64,000 nucleotides of DNA from Thermocaproicibacter sp041859875. GTDB taxonomy: Bacteria > Bacillota > Clostridia > Oscillospirales > Acutalibacteraceae. The stretch is taken from positions 62,001 through 126,000 of the forward strand of contig JBFLFY010000002.1 of NCBI GenBank assembly GCA_041859875.1, read 5' to 3'. Each line of letters starts with the position of its first letter. Positions within the stretch are counted from its first letter, which is position 1. The translations under genes were made by a program, and so were the position numbers. The notes below the pieces were generated by a model. It saw only the letters and a program-made list of their open reading frames with translations, was not told the DNA's origin and ran no database searches. Of this stretch, positions 30,208 through 38,803 are shown piece after piece.

Positions 30208-31662
30208 ATGCAGAGTATGTTTGATGTAACCGTAATCGGGTGCGGAGTAATTGGTGCGGAAATTGCCTATGAACTTTCCCACTATAATCTTTCCGTGGCG
30301 ATTGTGGAAAAGGAAAATGATATTGCCTGTGGGGCTACAAAAGCCAACAGTGCAATCGTTCATGCAGGTTATGACCCGAAGCCTGGCACAAAAATGGCAC
30401 GGCTGAATGTGGAAGGCAGCCGCATGATGGAGGGGCTGTGCCGCGAGCTGAACGTAAAATATAAAAAGATTGGTTCCCTTGTGCTTGCTTTTGATGAAGC
30501 GGATATGAGAATTTTGCAGGAACTTCTGCGCCGTGGTACACAGAATGGCGTTGAAGGGCTGAAAATCCTGACGAAAGAAGAAGCCCTTGGAATGGAGCCT
30601 GGCCTTAGCCCGGAGCTTACAGGGGCACTCTGGGCCCCCACAGCCGCCGTGATAAGCCCGTGGGGCCTAGCGCTTGCAGCAGCGCAGGCAGCCGTTCAAA
30701 ACGGTGCAAAACTTTACCGGAATTTTGCTGTGGACAAAATTGTGAAAGAAAATGGATTTTACCGAATCTGCGCCGGTAAAAATGAGCTTGAAACCCGCTA
30801 CATTGTTAACGCAGCCGGAGGGTTTTCTGACCGAATCAACAACATGGCAGCAAAGCCATTTTTCCACATCCGTCCGGTGAAAGGGCAGTATTACCTGCTG
30901 GATAAAAGCCAGGGGAACACGGTGCATCATGTAATTTTTCAAACTCCCGGGAAGGCGGGAAAAGGCGTACTGATTTCCCCTACCGCTGACGGGAACCTGA
31001 TTGTCGGCCCAACAGCCGACACAGCTGAAAATCCGGAAGACACAGCCGTTACTGCGCAGGGGCTTGAAAAAATCATGAAGTGCGCACTGCGTTCAGATGC
31101 ACAGGTTAACTTCCGTGAATCTATCCGGAACTTTGCGGGTGTGCGCGCCACTGCCGCGGAGGAAGACGACTTTATTCTGGAAGCGTCTAAAGACGCTCCG
31201 CGCTTTGTAAATGCAGCCGCCATCCAGTCTCCCGGACTTTCTTCCTCCCCCGCGATTGCCGTTGAAATGCGGAAGATTCTGGAGAGCATTGGCCTCGCCT
31301 GCACTCCGAAAGACACTTACAATGAATACCGCTGCCAGCCGCTGTTCCGCGACATGACAGAAAAGCAAAAAAAAGAAGCGCTTATGCGCTGCCCGCTGTA
31401 CGGCAGAGTAATCTGCCGCTGTGAAACCATTACGGAAGGGGACATCCTCCATGTTTTGCACGGGCCGATTCCACCTGTGAGCATAGACGGTGTAAAGCGG
31501 CGCTGCAACGCGGGAATGGGGCGCTGCCAGGGCGGCTTCTGCGGCCCCCGTGTGCATGAGATTTTGAGCCGCGAACTCAAAGTGCCAATGGTGCAAGTAG
31601 AGCAAGACCGCACCGGCAGCTATCTGCTAACCGGAGAAACCAAGACCGGAGGGATAAAATAA
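30208..31662 (+). CDS. GlpA-like FAD-dependent dehydrogenase with BFD-type [2Fe-2S] domain (triad 1, subunit A)
   Basis: This 484-residue DAO-family flavoprotein has an N-terminal FAD-binding motif VIGCGVIGAEIAYELS, the substrate-region motif ANSAIVHAGYDPKPG and ESIRNFAGVRAT. The C-terminal about 90 residues form a bacterioferritin-associated-ferredoxin-like domain with CRCE and RCQGGFC cysteine pairs for a [2Fe-2S] cluster. It resembles anaerobic glycerol-3-phosphate dehydrogenase GlpA and L-2-hydroxyglutarate oxidases; the substrate is not determined. Start ATG 30208 follows AGGAG. Its stop overlaps the start of the next gene (TAATG), showing translational coupling. Confidence 0.82.
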   Translation: MQSMFDVTVIGCGVIGAEIAYELSHYNLSVAIVEKENDIACGATKANSAIVHAGYDPKPGTKMARLNVEGSRMMEGLCRELNVKYKKIGSLVLAFDEADMRILQELLRRGTQNGVEGLKILTKEEALGMEPGLSPELTGALWAPTAAVISPWGLALAAAQAAVQNGAKLYRNFAVDKIVKENGFYRICAGKNELETRYIVNAAGGFSDRINNMAAKPFFHIRPVKGQYYLLDKSQGNTVHHVIFQTPGKAGKGVLISPTADGNLIVGPTADTAENPEDTAVTAQGLEKIMKCALRSDAQVNFRESIRNFAGVRATAAEEDDFILEASKDAPRFVNAAAIQSPGLSSSPAIAVEMRKILESIGLACTPKDTYNEYRCQPLFRDMTEKQKKEALMRCPLYGRVICRCETITEGDILHVLHGPIPPVSIDGVKRRCNAGMGRCQGGFCGPRVHEILSRELKVPMVQVEQDRTGSYLLTGETKTGGIK

Positions 31663-32930
31663 TGAAGCAATATGATGTTGCAGTGGTTGGCGCCGGGCCT
31701 GCCGGCCTTGCCGCCGCCTGTGAAGCATACCGGAACGGAGCGCGGAAAATTCTTGTAATTGAACGTGACCGCGAAGCCGGAGGAATCCTGAACCAATGCA
31801 TCCATAACGGGTTTGGCCTTCATTATTTTAAAGAAGAACTCACTGGGCCAGAATATGCCGGGCGCTTTATTGACCTGCTGAAAACGACAAGTGCAGAGCT
31901 GATGCTGGACACAATGGTTCTGCAAGTTGGGAACGACCGGACAATAACAATGATAAATCCCCGCGACGGATATTTCACCATAAAGGCCGGGGCCGTCATC
32001 CTTGCGATGGGCTGCCGGGAACGCACACGCGGTGCAATCGGGATTCCAGGAACCCGCCCGGCCGGCATTTTCACTGCAGGTGCCGCACAGCGCTATGTGA
32101 ACATGGAAGGCTACATGGTCGGCAAAAAAGTCTTGATACTCGGTTCGGGTGACATCGGCCTTATCATGGCGCGGCGCATGACGCTGGAGGGCGCAAAGGT
32201 CGTTGCCTGTGTAGAACTGATGCCTTATTCCAACGGGCTGAACCGAAACATCGTACAGTGCCTGAACGACTACAAGATTCCGCTGTATCTTTCTCACACG
32301 ATTACAGAAATACGCGGAACACGGCGTGTGGAAGGCGCTGTTGTTGCCGAGGTGGACAGCAGCCAAAAGCCAATCCCAGGCACGGAAAAACTGTTTGACT
32401 GCGACACGATTTTGCTTTCCGTCGGGCTGATACCGGAAAACGAGCTTTCACGCAAAGCCGGGATTATGCTTGACCCACAAACAAAAGGGCCAGTCGTCTA
32501 TGAAAATATGGAAACATCCATTCCAGGCGTTTTCGCCTGCGGCAACGCACTTCATGTACACGACCTTGTCGATTTTGTAACCGCTGAAAGCCAGCGCGCA
32601 GGTGCGGCCGCCGCCGAATTTGCGATGAAGAAGCCAGCCGAAAGCAAAATGGAAGTCAAACTGGAAAACGGCGAAAACGTGAGCGGCACGGTTCCACAGC
32701 ATATCCGAACAGACCGGATTGAAAAAACAGCGGAGGTATTCTTCCGTGTACGGCGGAACTTTCAAAAATCGGCAGTCGAAGTTTCAGCCGCCGGAACAAC
32801 ACTGGCCTCTTTTCCTCGTGAACACATGGCGCCGGGTGAAATGGAGCATCTCGTCCTGACAAAACAAATGCTTGAAAAGGCTTCCGACTGCACACTGAAA
32901 ATTTCCGCAAAGGAGGTACCGGAAAATTGA
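31662..32930 (+). CDS. NAD(P)/FAD-dependent oxidoreductase (triad 1, subunit B)
   Basis: This 422-residue flavoprotein has two dinucleotide-binding motifs: VVGAGPAGLAAACEAYRNG at the N-terminus (FAD) and LILGSGDIGLIMARRM near residue 165 (NAD(P)). It also has the family motif GCRERTRG and the late FAD segment GVFACGNALHVHDLVD. It likely takes electrons from subunit A and reduces NAD(P)+ or another carrier. It overlaps the genes on both sides by a few bases, so the three proteins are almost certainly produced together. A near-identical arrangement recurs at 44365. Confidence 0.85.
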   Translation: MKQYDVAVVGAGPAGLAAACEAYRNGARKILVIERDREAGGILNQCIHNGFGLHYFKEELTGPEYAGRFIDLLKTTSAELMLDTMVLQVGNDRTITMINPRDGYFTIKAGAVILAMGCRERTRGAIGIPGTRPAGIFTAGAAQRYVNMEGYMVGKKVLILGSGDIGLIMARRMTLEGAKVVACVELMPYSNGLNRNIVQCLNDYKIPLYLSHTITEIRGTRRVEGAVVAEVDSSQKPIPGTEKLFDCDTILLSVGLIPENELSRKAGIMLDPQTKGPVVYENMETSIPGVFACGNALHVHDLVDFVTAESQRAGAAAAEFAMKKPAESKMEVKLENGENVSGTVPQHIRTDRIEKTAEVFFRVRRNFQKSAVEVSAAGTTLASFPREHMAPGEMEHLVLTKQMLEKASDCTLKISAKEVPEN

Positions 32931-33271
32931 AGCATCTTATCTGCATTGGCTGCCCAAAAGGCTGCCACCTGAACGTCGATGAAGAAAACGGCTACCGCGT
33001 GACCGGCAATGGCTGCCCACATGGCGCGGAGTATGGCAAAGCGGAGGTGACTCACCCCACGCGCGTGCTGACAAGCACCGTTAAAATTAATGGAGCAATT
33101 CACCGCCGCTGCCCAGTAAAAACCGACCGCGCCATACCAAAAGAAAAGCTGTTCGACGCAATGCACGCGCTGAACAGCATAATTCTCACCGCTCCGGTAA
33201 AGCGCGGCGACGTTGTGGCGGCCGACTTTCTCGGCACCGGCACAAATCTTATTGTTACAAAAGATATGTAA
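32927..33271 (+). CDS. DUF1667 protein (triad 1, subunit C)
   Basis: This 114-residue protein starts with a cysteine motif CIGCPKGCHLNV followed by NGCPHGAEYGKAEVTHPTRVLTSTV, the pattern of DUF1667 proteins that always accompany this pair of flavoproteins. Four conserved cysteines suggest a small Fe-S or Zn site. Its role is unknown, perhaps an electron-transfer or scaffold subunit. TTG start at 32927, with AAGGAGG upstream, overlapping the end of the preceding gene by 4 bases. It converges with the GntR regulator. Confidence 0.82.
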   Translation: MKHLICIGCPKGCHLNVDEENGYRVTGNGCPHGAEYGKAEVTHPTRVLTSTVKINGAIHRRCPVKTDRAIPKEKLFDAMHALNSIILTAPVKRGDVVAADFLGTGTNLIVTKDM

Positions 33272-33299
33272 AAGCAGGCATTCCGTTATAGGACGTCTT

Positions 33300-34052
33300 T
33301 CACGGTTTATCCTGCTTGATACTGCTAAAGTCTTCTTTGCCCCCGTCTTTTTTCTCTGTTTCATTAGGCAGTGGATTTTCCGCAAGAATCCGCCGGTTAT
33401 AAACGAGGTGCATCTGCATCGAGTCGAAAGCCGCTTCTTCATTGTGGCTGCTAATCGCTTCTGCAATCGCTTGATGGCAGGAAACGACTTCCTCCAGCGT
33501 AGGCTGAGGAATTTTCTGTACATCCACTGCAAGTGTGCGGGCAGTGACTGGCACAAGCCGCGGTGCAAGCAGATTGTTGCTTGCCTTTGCAATCGCTTCG
33601 TGAAAGCGTACATCCACCTTTACATAATCCTGGCGGCGTTCTAAAATCAGCTTGTCTACTTCTTTGCAGGCACACCTGATTTTTATTATATCTGCCGGCT
33701 GGGCGTTCCGCGCGGCCCGAATTGCAAGAAACGGTTCCGTTAAAAGGCGCAGCTCCATCAGGTCATGAACAAGTTTGGGGTCTTTTTCCAGAAAAATAAG
33801 TCCAAGCGGATCATTCATAACGCCCCGGTCAGCGGAAACGTAAGTACCGGAACCCTGGCGGATCTCGACAATATTACGGGAAACAAGCAGTTTCATGGCT
33901 TCGCGTACGGAGCTGCGCCCAACCGACATTTTTTGCGAAAGGACCGCTTCATTTGGCAGGCGGTCACCCGGCTGGAGGTTTTCACCGATAATGTAACGAA
34001 CGATTTCATTCGATAATTTTTGTGGTAAATTGGGTATAGTAATCCTACCCAT
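33300..34052 (-). CDS. FadR-type GntR-family transcriptional regulator
   Basis: This protein of about 250 residues has an N-terminal winged helix-turn-helix (LSNEIVRYIIGENLQPGDRLPNEAVLSQKM, then GRSSVREAMKLLVSRNIVEIRQGSGTYV, about residues 11-70) and a C-terminal FCD helical ligand domain. The position beside triad 1 suggests it controls that operon or the phosphatase/PHP genes, probably through a carboxylic acid ligand. The start at 34052 is preferred; longer open sequence overlaps the neighbouring phosphatase gene. A palindrome lies just upstream. Confidence 0.85.
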   Translation of the reverse strand: MGRITIPNLPQKLSNEIVRYIIGENLQPGDRLPNEAVLSQKMSVGRSSVREAMKLLVSRNIVEIRQGSGTYVSADRGVMNDPLGLIFLEKDPKLVHDLMELRLLTEPFLAIRAARNAQPADIIKIRCACKEVDKLILERRQDYVKVDVRFHEAIAKASNNLLAPRLVPVTARTLAVDVQKIPQPTLEEVVSCHQAIAEAISSHNEEAAFDSMQMHLVYNRRILAENPLPNETEKKDGGKEDFSSIKQDKP

Positions 34053-34073
34053 GATATAGCATCTCATTTCTGT

Positions 34074-34089
34074 AATTGGATTTCCAATT
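34074..34089. promoter_or_regulatory. Palindrome upstream of the GntR gene, possible operator
   Basis: AATTGGA TT TCCAATT has 7-base perfect arms with a 2-base centre, 22 bases before the regulator start. GntR-family sites of this size are usual, so autoregulation is plausible. Confidence 0.5.
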
Positions 34090-34188
34090 TGTAGTATGTA
34101 TGTGGAAACATCAGTTACAGTATTTAGTATATATTTCCAAATGCAAAAAGTCAAATATTGGTATTGCTCACAGCAAAAAATTACTGCC

Positions 34189-34896
34189 TTATTTGTGCAC
34201 TTCTTCAAATGCACCGGAGTCTGAAGCCGGTTCCCCTGCGGTGTAGAGGTGGGAAATATCACCCATACCTCGGCAGCGAAAATAGGCCTTGCCCTTTTCC
34301 CGCTCTTCCGTTATAAGCGTTGTAACGGAAGCCGGCGGCAGAATAAGCCCGTGCCAAAGGACTGGAGCCGAAATGCCAAGCAGATGCGACAGCATAACAC
34401 AGGTAACACCAAAGTGACAGAACAGAACGATGGTGTCGCAGTTCCCGCCCTCGGTACGGTAAATCATGCCGCTGCGCCGGTAGCCGTGCTCAGCAAGAAG
34501 AGAGTCAAGGCCCTCTGCCACTTCACGGTACAACTGCTTTGTATCCGCCTTCTGCATAATGGCATCGTCAAACCAATGGTCTTTGTCATACAAAACCGGG
34601 CGGCGGGTCCAGTCATCCGGCATCAAGTCCCACACAACGTGCTCTTCACCGGTTTCTGGAATTGTGCGGTAGGCCGGGAATTCCTGCATCCAGTCCAGTA
34701 TTTTTGCCTTACGGTGCATCCGTTCCAGCGTTTTGCTGGCCGTATCCTTTGCGCGGCCAAGCGGTGAGCAGTAAAACGCACGCACGTCAAGCTTTGAAAT
34801 GCGCTTGGAAAGCAGCTCCGCTTCGCGCCAGCCCTTGGGTGTTAAAGAGTCTTTTTCATAGTCTGGTTCCCCATGTCGGATTAACATCAGCCTCAT
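34189..34896 (-). CDS. Histidine phosphatase superfamily protein (phosphoglycerate mutase-like)
   Basis: This 235-residue protein begins MRLMLIRHGEPDYEKDSLTPKGWREAELL, with the phosphohistidine RHG motif at residues 7-9. It continues with the second-site motif FYCSPLGRAKDTASKTLE and a later catalytic His in FCHFGVTCV. It likely hydrolyses a small phosphate ester; the substrate is open. GGGGGAAG lies upstream of the ATG. It overlaps none of its neighbours and follows the PHP gene on the same strand with a short gap, so the two are probably co-transcribed. Confidence 0.85.
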   Translation of the reverse strand: MRLMLIRHGEPDYEKDSLTPKGWREAELLSKRISKLDVRAFYCSPLGRAKDTASKTLERMHRKAKILDWMQEFPAYRTIPETGEEHVVWDLMPDDWTRRPVLYDKDHWFDDAIMQKADTKQLYREVAEGLDSLLAEHGYRRSGMIYRTEGGNCDTIVLFCHFGVTCVMLSHLLGISAPVLWHGLILPPASVTTLITEEREKGKAYFRCRGMGDISHLYTAGEPASDSGAFEEVHK

Positions 34897-34921
34897 ACTT
34901 TTCTACTTCCCCCTACTGTTT

Positions 34922-35791
34922 TTAAGAATTCACCGCAAACGGTGAGCTCCACGCTTTTCTTCCCTTACTGTCCACCAGCATAACACGCACATAGCAGTCG
35001 GTTTTCTCCACCTGGTAAACGGCATGTGTCCCCGATGCAACACGGTCTTTACACCAAATGCTGTTGCTGTTGAAAACGATATATTTTGAGTCGGAGCACT
35101 CAACTTCAACTTTTCCGTCACCAACGCATATAGCCTGAAATTCCGGCCCCTGTGAAGCATAGAAACTGCCGCTTCCAAGAGCTTTTTTCAGCGCCTGGTG
35201 CGTACACTCCTGCGCACGAACCATAAGATAAGAACGCGTCTGCTCCCCGTTGTAGTGGTGGCTGTCATCCGCCGCCATACAGGGTATCAGCTTGCCTTTG
35301 GAGGCCCACAGGTCAAAATACAGGCTGGAATCCGCCCGCTCGCCATTCCACGGCAATCCGGAAATGCTGTTGTAAATCTCGGCGCCGCAAAGCCCGGTAA
35401 GGTACAGCACCGCTTCCGGGTCGGTCACGGACCAGGCAGGGTGCGCAAGAATTGCCATGCCGCCTGCTTCCCGTATGGCGTCGATGATCTTCTGCGGAGG
35501 CTGAGAATGTTCCAGCTTTACTTCGCGCTCCATGCCAACGCCGATAATATGGTAAACCGGGCTGTGAATCATGTCGCCTGTGTCCCATTCGCAGCCGCTT
35601 AAAAGCAGCATTTTACCAAATCTGCTGTTTTGACTTTGCGCCCAATGGTCGGTCAGCGCAGCAAAGTCGTACCCGGCTTTTTGGTAGAGATTCAATGCGT
35701 CATCCGGCGAAAGACATCCGTCAGACCTTGTTGTGTGCATATGGAGGTTTCCTTTGTACCAGTTCCCGCTTTCTCCGAAAAGACTATTCAA
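34922..35791 (-). CDS. PHP-domain metallohydrolase (CehA/McbA-type)
   Basis: This 289-residue protein shows the PHP metal-binding motifs: NLHMHTTRSDG near residue 15, LTDHW near 46, ILAHPAW near 113 and ADDSHH near 178. The C-terminal about 90 residues form a beta-rich extension. PHP hydrolases of this group cleave phosphoester or ester bonds with two or three metal ions. The start is TTG at 35791, preceded by AAGGAT at good spacing. It is co-directional with the histidine phosphatase, suggesting two-step dephosphorylation of one compound; inference only. Confidence 0.8.
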   Translation of the reverse strand: MNSLFGESGNWYKGNLHMHTTRSDGCLSPDDALNLYQKAGYDFAALTDHWAQSQNSRFGKMLLLSGCEWDTGDMIHSPVYHIIGVGMEREVKLEHSQPPQKIIDAIREAGGMAILAHPAWSVTDPEAVLYLTGLCGAEIYNSISGLPWNGERADSSLYFDLWASKGKLIPCMAADDSHHYNGEQTRSYLMVRAQECTHQALKKALGSGSFYASQGPEFQAICVGDGKVEVECSDSKYIVFNSNSIWCKDRVASGTHAVYQVEKTDCYVRVMLVDSKGRKAWSSPFAVNS

Positions 35792-35883
35792 AATATCATC
35801 ATCCTTACTCTTACTTGCTTTTTACGGTAGTTTTCACTCACTGCTCTTCTATTCTATCGTTTTCTAAGCTTGGTTTCAAGCTG

Positions 35884-35935
35884 AAAAGAAGCGTACCGGC
35901 CACATCACTGTAGATGCGTGCCGGTACGCTTCTTT
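35884..35935. terminator. Strong terminator after the YcxB-like gene
   Basis: A perfect 13-base stem (35888-35900 with 35920-35932) encloses 19 bases. T-rich stretches follow on both strands. On the minus strand it comes about 80 bases after the YcxB-like stop and ends that transcript before the PHP gene. Confidence 0.8.
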
Positions 35936-36013
35936 ATTGGGCAGCTTCACAAACTGCCGTTTCTAAACCATTTTTCACAAACACAATTCACAAATATCTA
36001 GATTCCTTGCACG

Positions 36014-36553
36014 CTATTTTTTGACTTTGCAGCGAACTTTAAAACGTTTGCCAAGCTTGTCCCGCATCAGTTCGCGTGTCTGCGTAACCTGCTGCTCGCT
36101 GACTTCCCTTTTCGGGATAATCACAGCATTATTTGTAGTGCGGTAAAGTAAAAACAAATCTTTCGTTTCAAAAGCATACTCAAAGTCATCCCACCGATCC
36201 GTACCCGAATCCGCGCTGCCGCTTTCGCTGTAGGTCACCTTTTCGGCATCCATCAGAACCGTGTGGGTCTTTTTGCGGTAATCCCTGCCGCTTACCTTAA
36301 ACTTGTGGACGTTGTTCAGCACGCTGAAAAGAAGCATGGGCACAGTAACCGTTACCATCAATGCACAGATATGAACGGTTTGGGACATTTTAATTACCTT
36401 TGCAAGCTCCAGCATAAGAGCCGTAAAGCTTACGCCCCACACAAGGAACAGAATAATATTCTGGCTTCTGCGGTGCGAAAAGGTAGACGAAAAACTCATC
36501 CTGCGGTAATCATCTGTCGTCAGTTTATATTCGTAGACAATCGGTAGCGTCAT
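36014..36553 (-). CDS. YcxB-like membrane protein
   Basis: This protein of about 179 residues has an N-terminal part (YEYKLTTDDYRRMSFSSTFSHRR), two adjacent membrane segments (about residues 28-75) and a cytosolic C-terminal half (RKKTHTVLMDAEKVTYSESG...DRWDDFEYAFETKDLFLLYRT) typical of the YcxB-like C-terminal domain. The function is unknown. ATG at 36553 has GGGGA upstream; an in-frame TTG two codons earlier is less likely. It follows the HPr gene on the same strand by about 27 bases and may be read from the EI-HPr transcript. Confidence 0.7.
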   Translation of the reverse strand: MTLPIVYEYKLTTDDYRRMSFSSTFSHRRSQNIILFLVWGVSFTALMLELAKVIKMSQTVHICALMVTVTVPMLLFSVLNNVHKFKVSGRDYRKKTHTVLMDAEKVTYSESGSADSGTDRWDDFEYAFETKDLFLLYRTTNNAVIIPKREVSEQQVTQTRELMRDKLGKRFKVRCKVKK

Positions 36554-36580
36554 AAGCAAACCATCCCCAGCTCTGGATTT

Positions 36581-36856
36581 TTATTCTCCGAATTTCGAGT
36601 CAATCAGGTCAACCAAATCGTCAACCGCTTTTTTCTCATCCGGGCCTTCAGCTTCGATTTCAATCTCTTCGCCCTGAGTCAGGCCAAGGGAAAGGACGTT
36701 CACAATGCTCTTGGCATTTGCGTCTTCGTCTTCCTCGCCGCCTTTTCTGCGGAGAATGATGTCAGACTGAAATTTACCGGCTGCACCGATAAAGTCTGCA
36801 GCCGGACGGGCATGAAGGCCGGTCGCATTCTTGATTGCTGTAGTTCTTTTATACAT
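36581..36856 (-). CDS. ptsH: HPr-type phosphocarrier protein with an acidic loop insertion
   Basis: This 91-residue protein carries the HPr active site NATGLHARPAADF with the phosphorylated His near residue 15, and the regulatory segment AKSIVNVLSLG containing the Ser46-equivalent. Compared with usual HPr (85-88 residues) it has about four extra residues before that segment, giving the acidic stretch GGEEDEDANAKS. It accepts phosphate from EI and passes it to PTS EIIA proteins. ATG at 36856 follows AAAGGAGAG. It lies 16 bases after the EI stop. Confidence 0.88.
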   Translation of the reverse strand: MYKRTTAIKNATGLHARPAADFIGAAGKFQSDIILRRKGGEEDEDANAKSIVNVLSLGLTQGEEIEIEAEGPDEKKAVDDLVDLIDSKFGE

Positions 36857-36872
36857 TAGGATGTTCTCTCCT

Positions 36873-38594
36873 TTATAAAATATCCGCGAGTGCAGATTCC
36901 AAATATGTTTGTACTTCTTCGGCTGTTCCTTTTTTGCAGACTTCACTGGCAATTTCACGGGCGCGTTCCATGGTAAGGCGTGAAATTGTCTTTTTTGTAC
37001 GTGCCACGGAAGCTAAGCCCATGCTGATGCGGCGAATACCGAAGCCGAGCAAAACCGGCATGGCAAGTTTGTCACCGCCAAGTTCACCGCAGACGCAGAG
37101 CGGCTTCCCTGCTTTTGTAAATTGTTCCGCGGTATAGCGTATCAGGCGGAAAAGTGCCGGGTGGTAACTCTGGTAATATGGGGCAACAGCCGGATTCATT
37201 CGATCCGCTGCCGTTGTGTACTGGCACAAGTCATTAGTGCCAATACTTGCAAAGTCGACTTCCTGAACCGCAAGGTCCGCTATCATGGCAATCGCCGGAA
37301 TCTCTATCATAATACCGATTTTTACGTTTTTGCCGTACGGTATATTTTCACGATCCAGTTCATCGCGCACTTCCTGCACAACGCTTTTTGCATTGCGGAT
37401 ATCGTCAAGGCTTCCAACCATGGGGAACATGAGCCACAGGTTTCCTATGGTTCCGGCGCGGAGCGCTGCTCTGAGCTGCGTTTTGAAAATATCCCGGTGA
37501 GCAAGACATAGCCGCAGAGCGCGGTTGCCGAGGAACGGGTTGTCTTCTTTTGGAAGTTCAAGGCAGTCAAGCTTTTTGTCGCCGCCAATGTCAAGCGTCC
37601 GGATTGTAACCGGGCGGTCACCATACTCCATCAGCACTTTGCGGTAAACTTGATACTGCTCCTCCTCTGTAGGAAGCGTGTCGCGTCCCATGTAAAGGAA
37701 TTCCGTGCGGAATAGGCCAACACCCGTTGTGTACTTGGAACCTTGCAGCTCCTGCACAGTTGCTTTGCCGATATTGAGTTCTACCTCAATTTTTTCGCCA
37801 TCGGCTGCTACGGGTTCTATGCCAATGTATTTTTTCGTCTCCGCCGCTGCTTTTGCAACTTCGACGCGCTTTTTTTCGTAAACAGTCACCTGAGCGTCAT
37901 CCGGGCCAGTAATCAAGGTGCCTTTTACGGCGTCTACAATAACACGTTCGCCGTCTTTTACAAGACTCATGGCATCCGGAACGCCTAAAAGTGCCGGGAT
38001 GTCATAGCTTCTTGCAATGATAGCCGTATGTGACGTTGGTCCGCCGACTTCGGTAACAATGGCAAGAACATTTTCGCGGTCAAGAGAAGCGGTATCCGAT
38101 GGGAACAAATCATTCGCAAAAACAATGGCTGGCTCAGACAAAGCAGAAAGGCTTTGTTCCTTTACGCCTGCACAATTCCGCAGCAAGCGGCTGCAAACGT
38201 CTTTCATGTCTGCCACACGTTCGCGGATGAGTTCATCTTTTGCCCGTCCCATGATTTTGATGTATTTTGCATACACTTTCTGAATGGCGTTTTCAGCCGG
38301 AAGAAGCTTTACGCGAACAGCTTTCCGAATTTCTTCATCCATTGCGACGTCCATTAAAATGTCGAGGTGAGCGCCAATAATTTTGGCTTTTCCTCCTCCA
38401 TTTTCGCCAAGGCTGTCACGGATTTTTTCCAGCTCGGCCTTTGCGCTGCCGCGCGATTTTTGATAATGAAAAATCTGCGCCTCAATTTCATCCTCAGTAA
38501 TCGTCTTCTCCGTTATCTGCGGAACAAATCTTTCATAGCGAAGGACCTTCCCGACAGCAATTCCCTCGGACACGGGATTCCCTTTGTATTCCAA
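36873..38594 (-). CDS. ptsI: Phosphoenolpyruvate-protein phosphotransferase, PTS enzyme I
   Basis: This 573-residue enzyme I has the N-terminal phosphohistidine domain with GGPTSHTAIIARSYDIPALLG (active His near residue 190) and the C-terminal PEP-binding barrel (GVGLFRTEFLYMGRD, IGIMIEIPAIAMIADL, ASIGTNDLCQYTTAADR, CGELGGD). It transfers phosphate from PEP to HPr. The start is TTG with AAGGGGG upstream. It is separated from the galactitol-type PTS genes by a strong terminator, so it probably has its own promoter, although readthrough is possible. Confidence 0.93.
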   Translation of the reverse strand: MEYKGNPVSEGIAVGKVLRYERFVPQITEKTITEDEIEAQIFHYQKSRGSAKAELEKIRDSLGENGGGKAKIIGAHLDILMDVAMDEEIRKAVRVKLLPAENAIQKVYAKYIKIMGRAKDELIRERVADMKDVCSRLLRNCAGVKEQSLSALSEPAIVFANDLFPSDTASLDRENVLAIVTEVGGPTSHTAIIARSYDIPALLGVPDAMSLVKDGERVIVDAVKGTLITGPDDAQVTVYEKKRVEVAKAAAETKKYIGIEPVAADGEKIEVELNIGKATVQELQGSKYTTGVGLFRTEFLYMGRDTLPTEEEQYQVYRKVLMEYGDRPVTIRTLDIGGDKKLDCLELPKEDNPFLGNRALRLCLAHRDIFKTQLRAALRAGTIGNLWLMFPMVGSLDDIRNAKSVVQEVRDELDRENIPYGKNVKIGIMIEIPAIAMIADLAVQEVDFASIGTNDLCQYTTAADRMNPAVAPYYQSYHPALFRLIRYTAEQFTKAGKPLCVCGELGGDKLAMPVLLGFGIRRISMGLASVARTKKTISRLTMERAREIASEVCKKGTAEEVQTYLESALADIL

Positions 38595-38658
38595 GATAGT
38601 TACCCCCTTGATTCAAAGCTCTAAAGTGCGTTTGCCCGAAACCCTTTAATTGAATAAT

Positions 38659-38705
38659 AAAAAAAGGAAAGGCAGCGCACCGGAAGCCCGCTGCGGTGCC
38701 TTTCC
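38659..38705 (-). terminator. Rho-independent terminator between gatC and ptsI
   Basis: A 9-base outer stem (38666-38674 with 38697-38705) with internal pairing is followed on the minus strand by a run of seven T. It lies after the EIIC gene and before the ptsI gene. The aldolase-gatABC transcript likely ends here. Confidence 0.85.
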
Positions 38706-38803
38706 ATGCTAAAACTATTGCCGAATCTGTTGTGTGTGCAATACTGAGTTAAAAAGTAAAATGCAGGTGTAGAATCAGTAGAAAATAAATTCTGAACTAT
38801 TGC

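Noticed and set aside
32762..33613. Open frame (283 codons) on the minus strand at the end of triad 1 and the GntR gene
   Set aside because: Overlaps two supported genes in other frames and has no recognisable domain.
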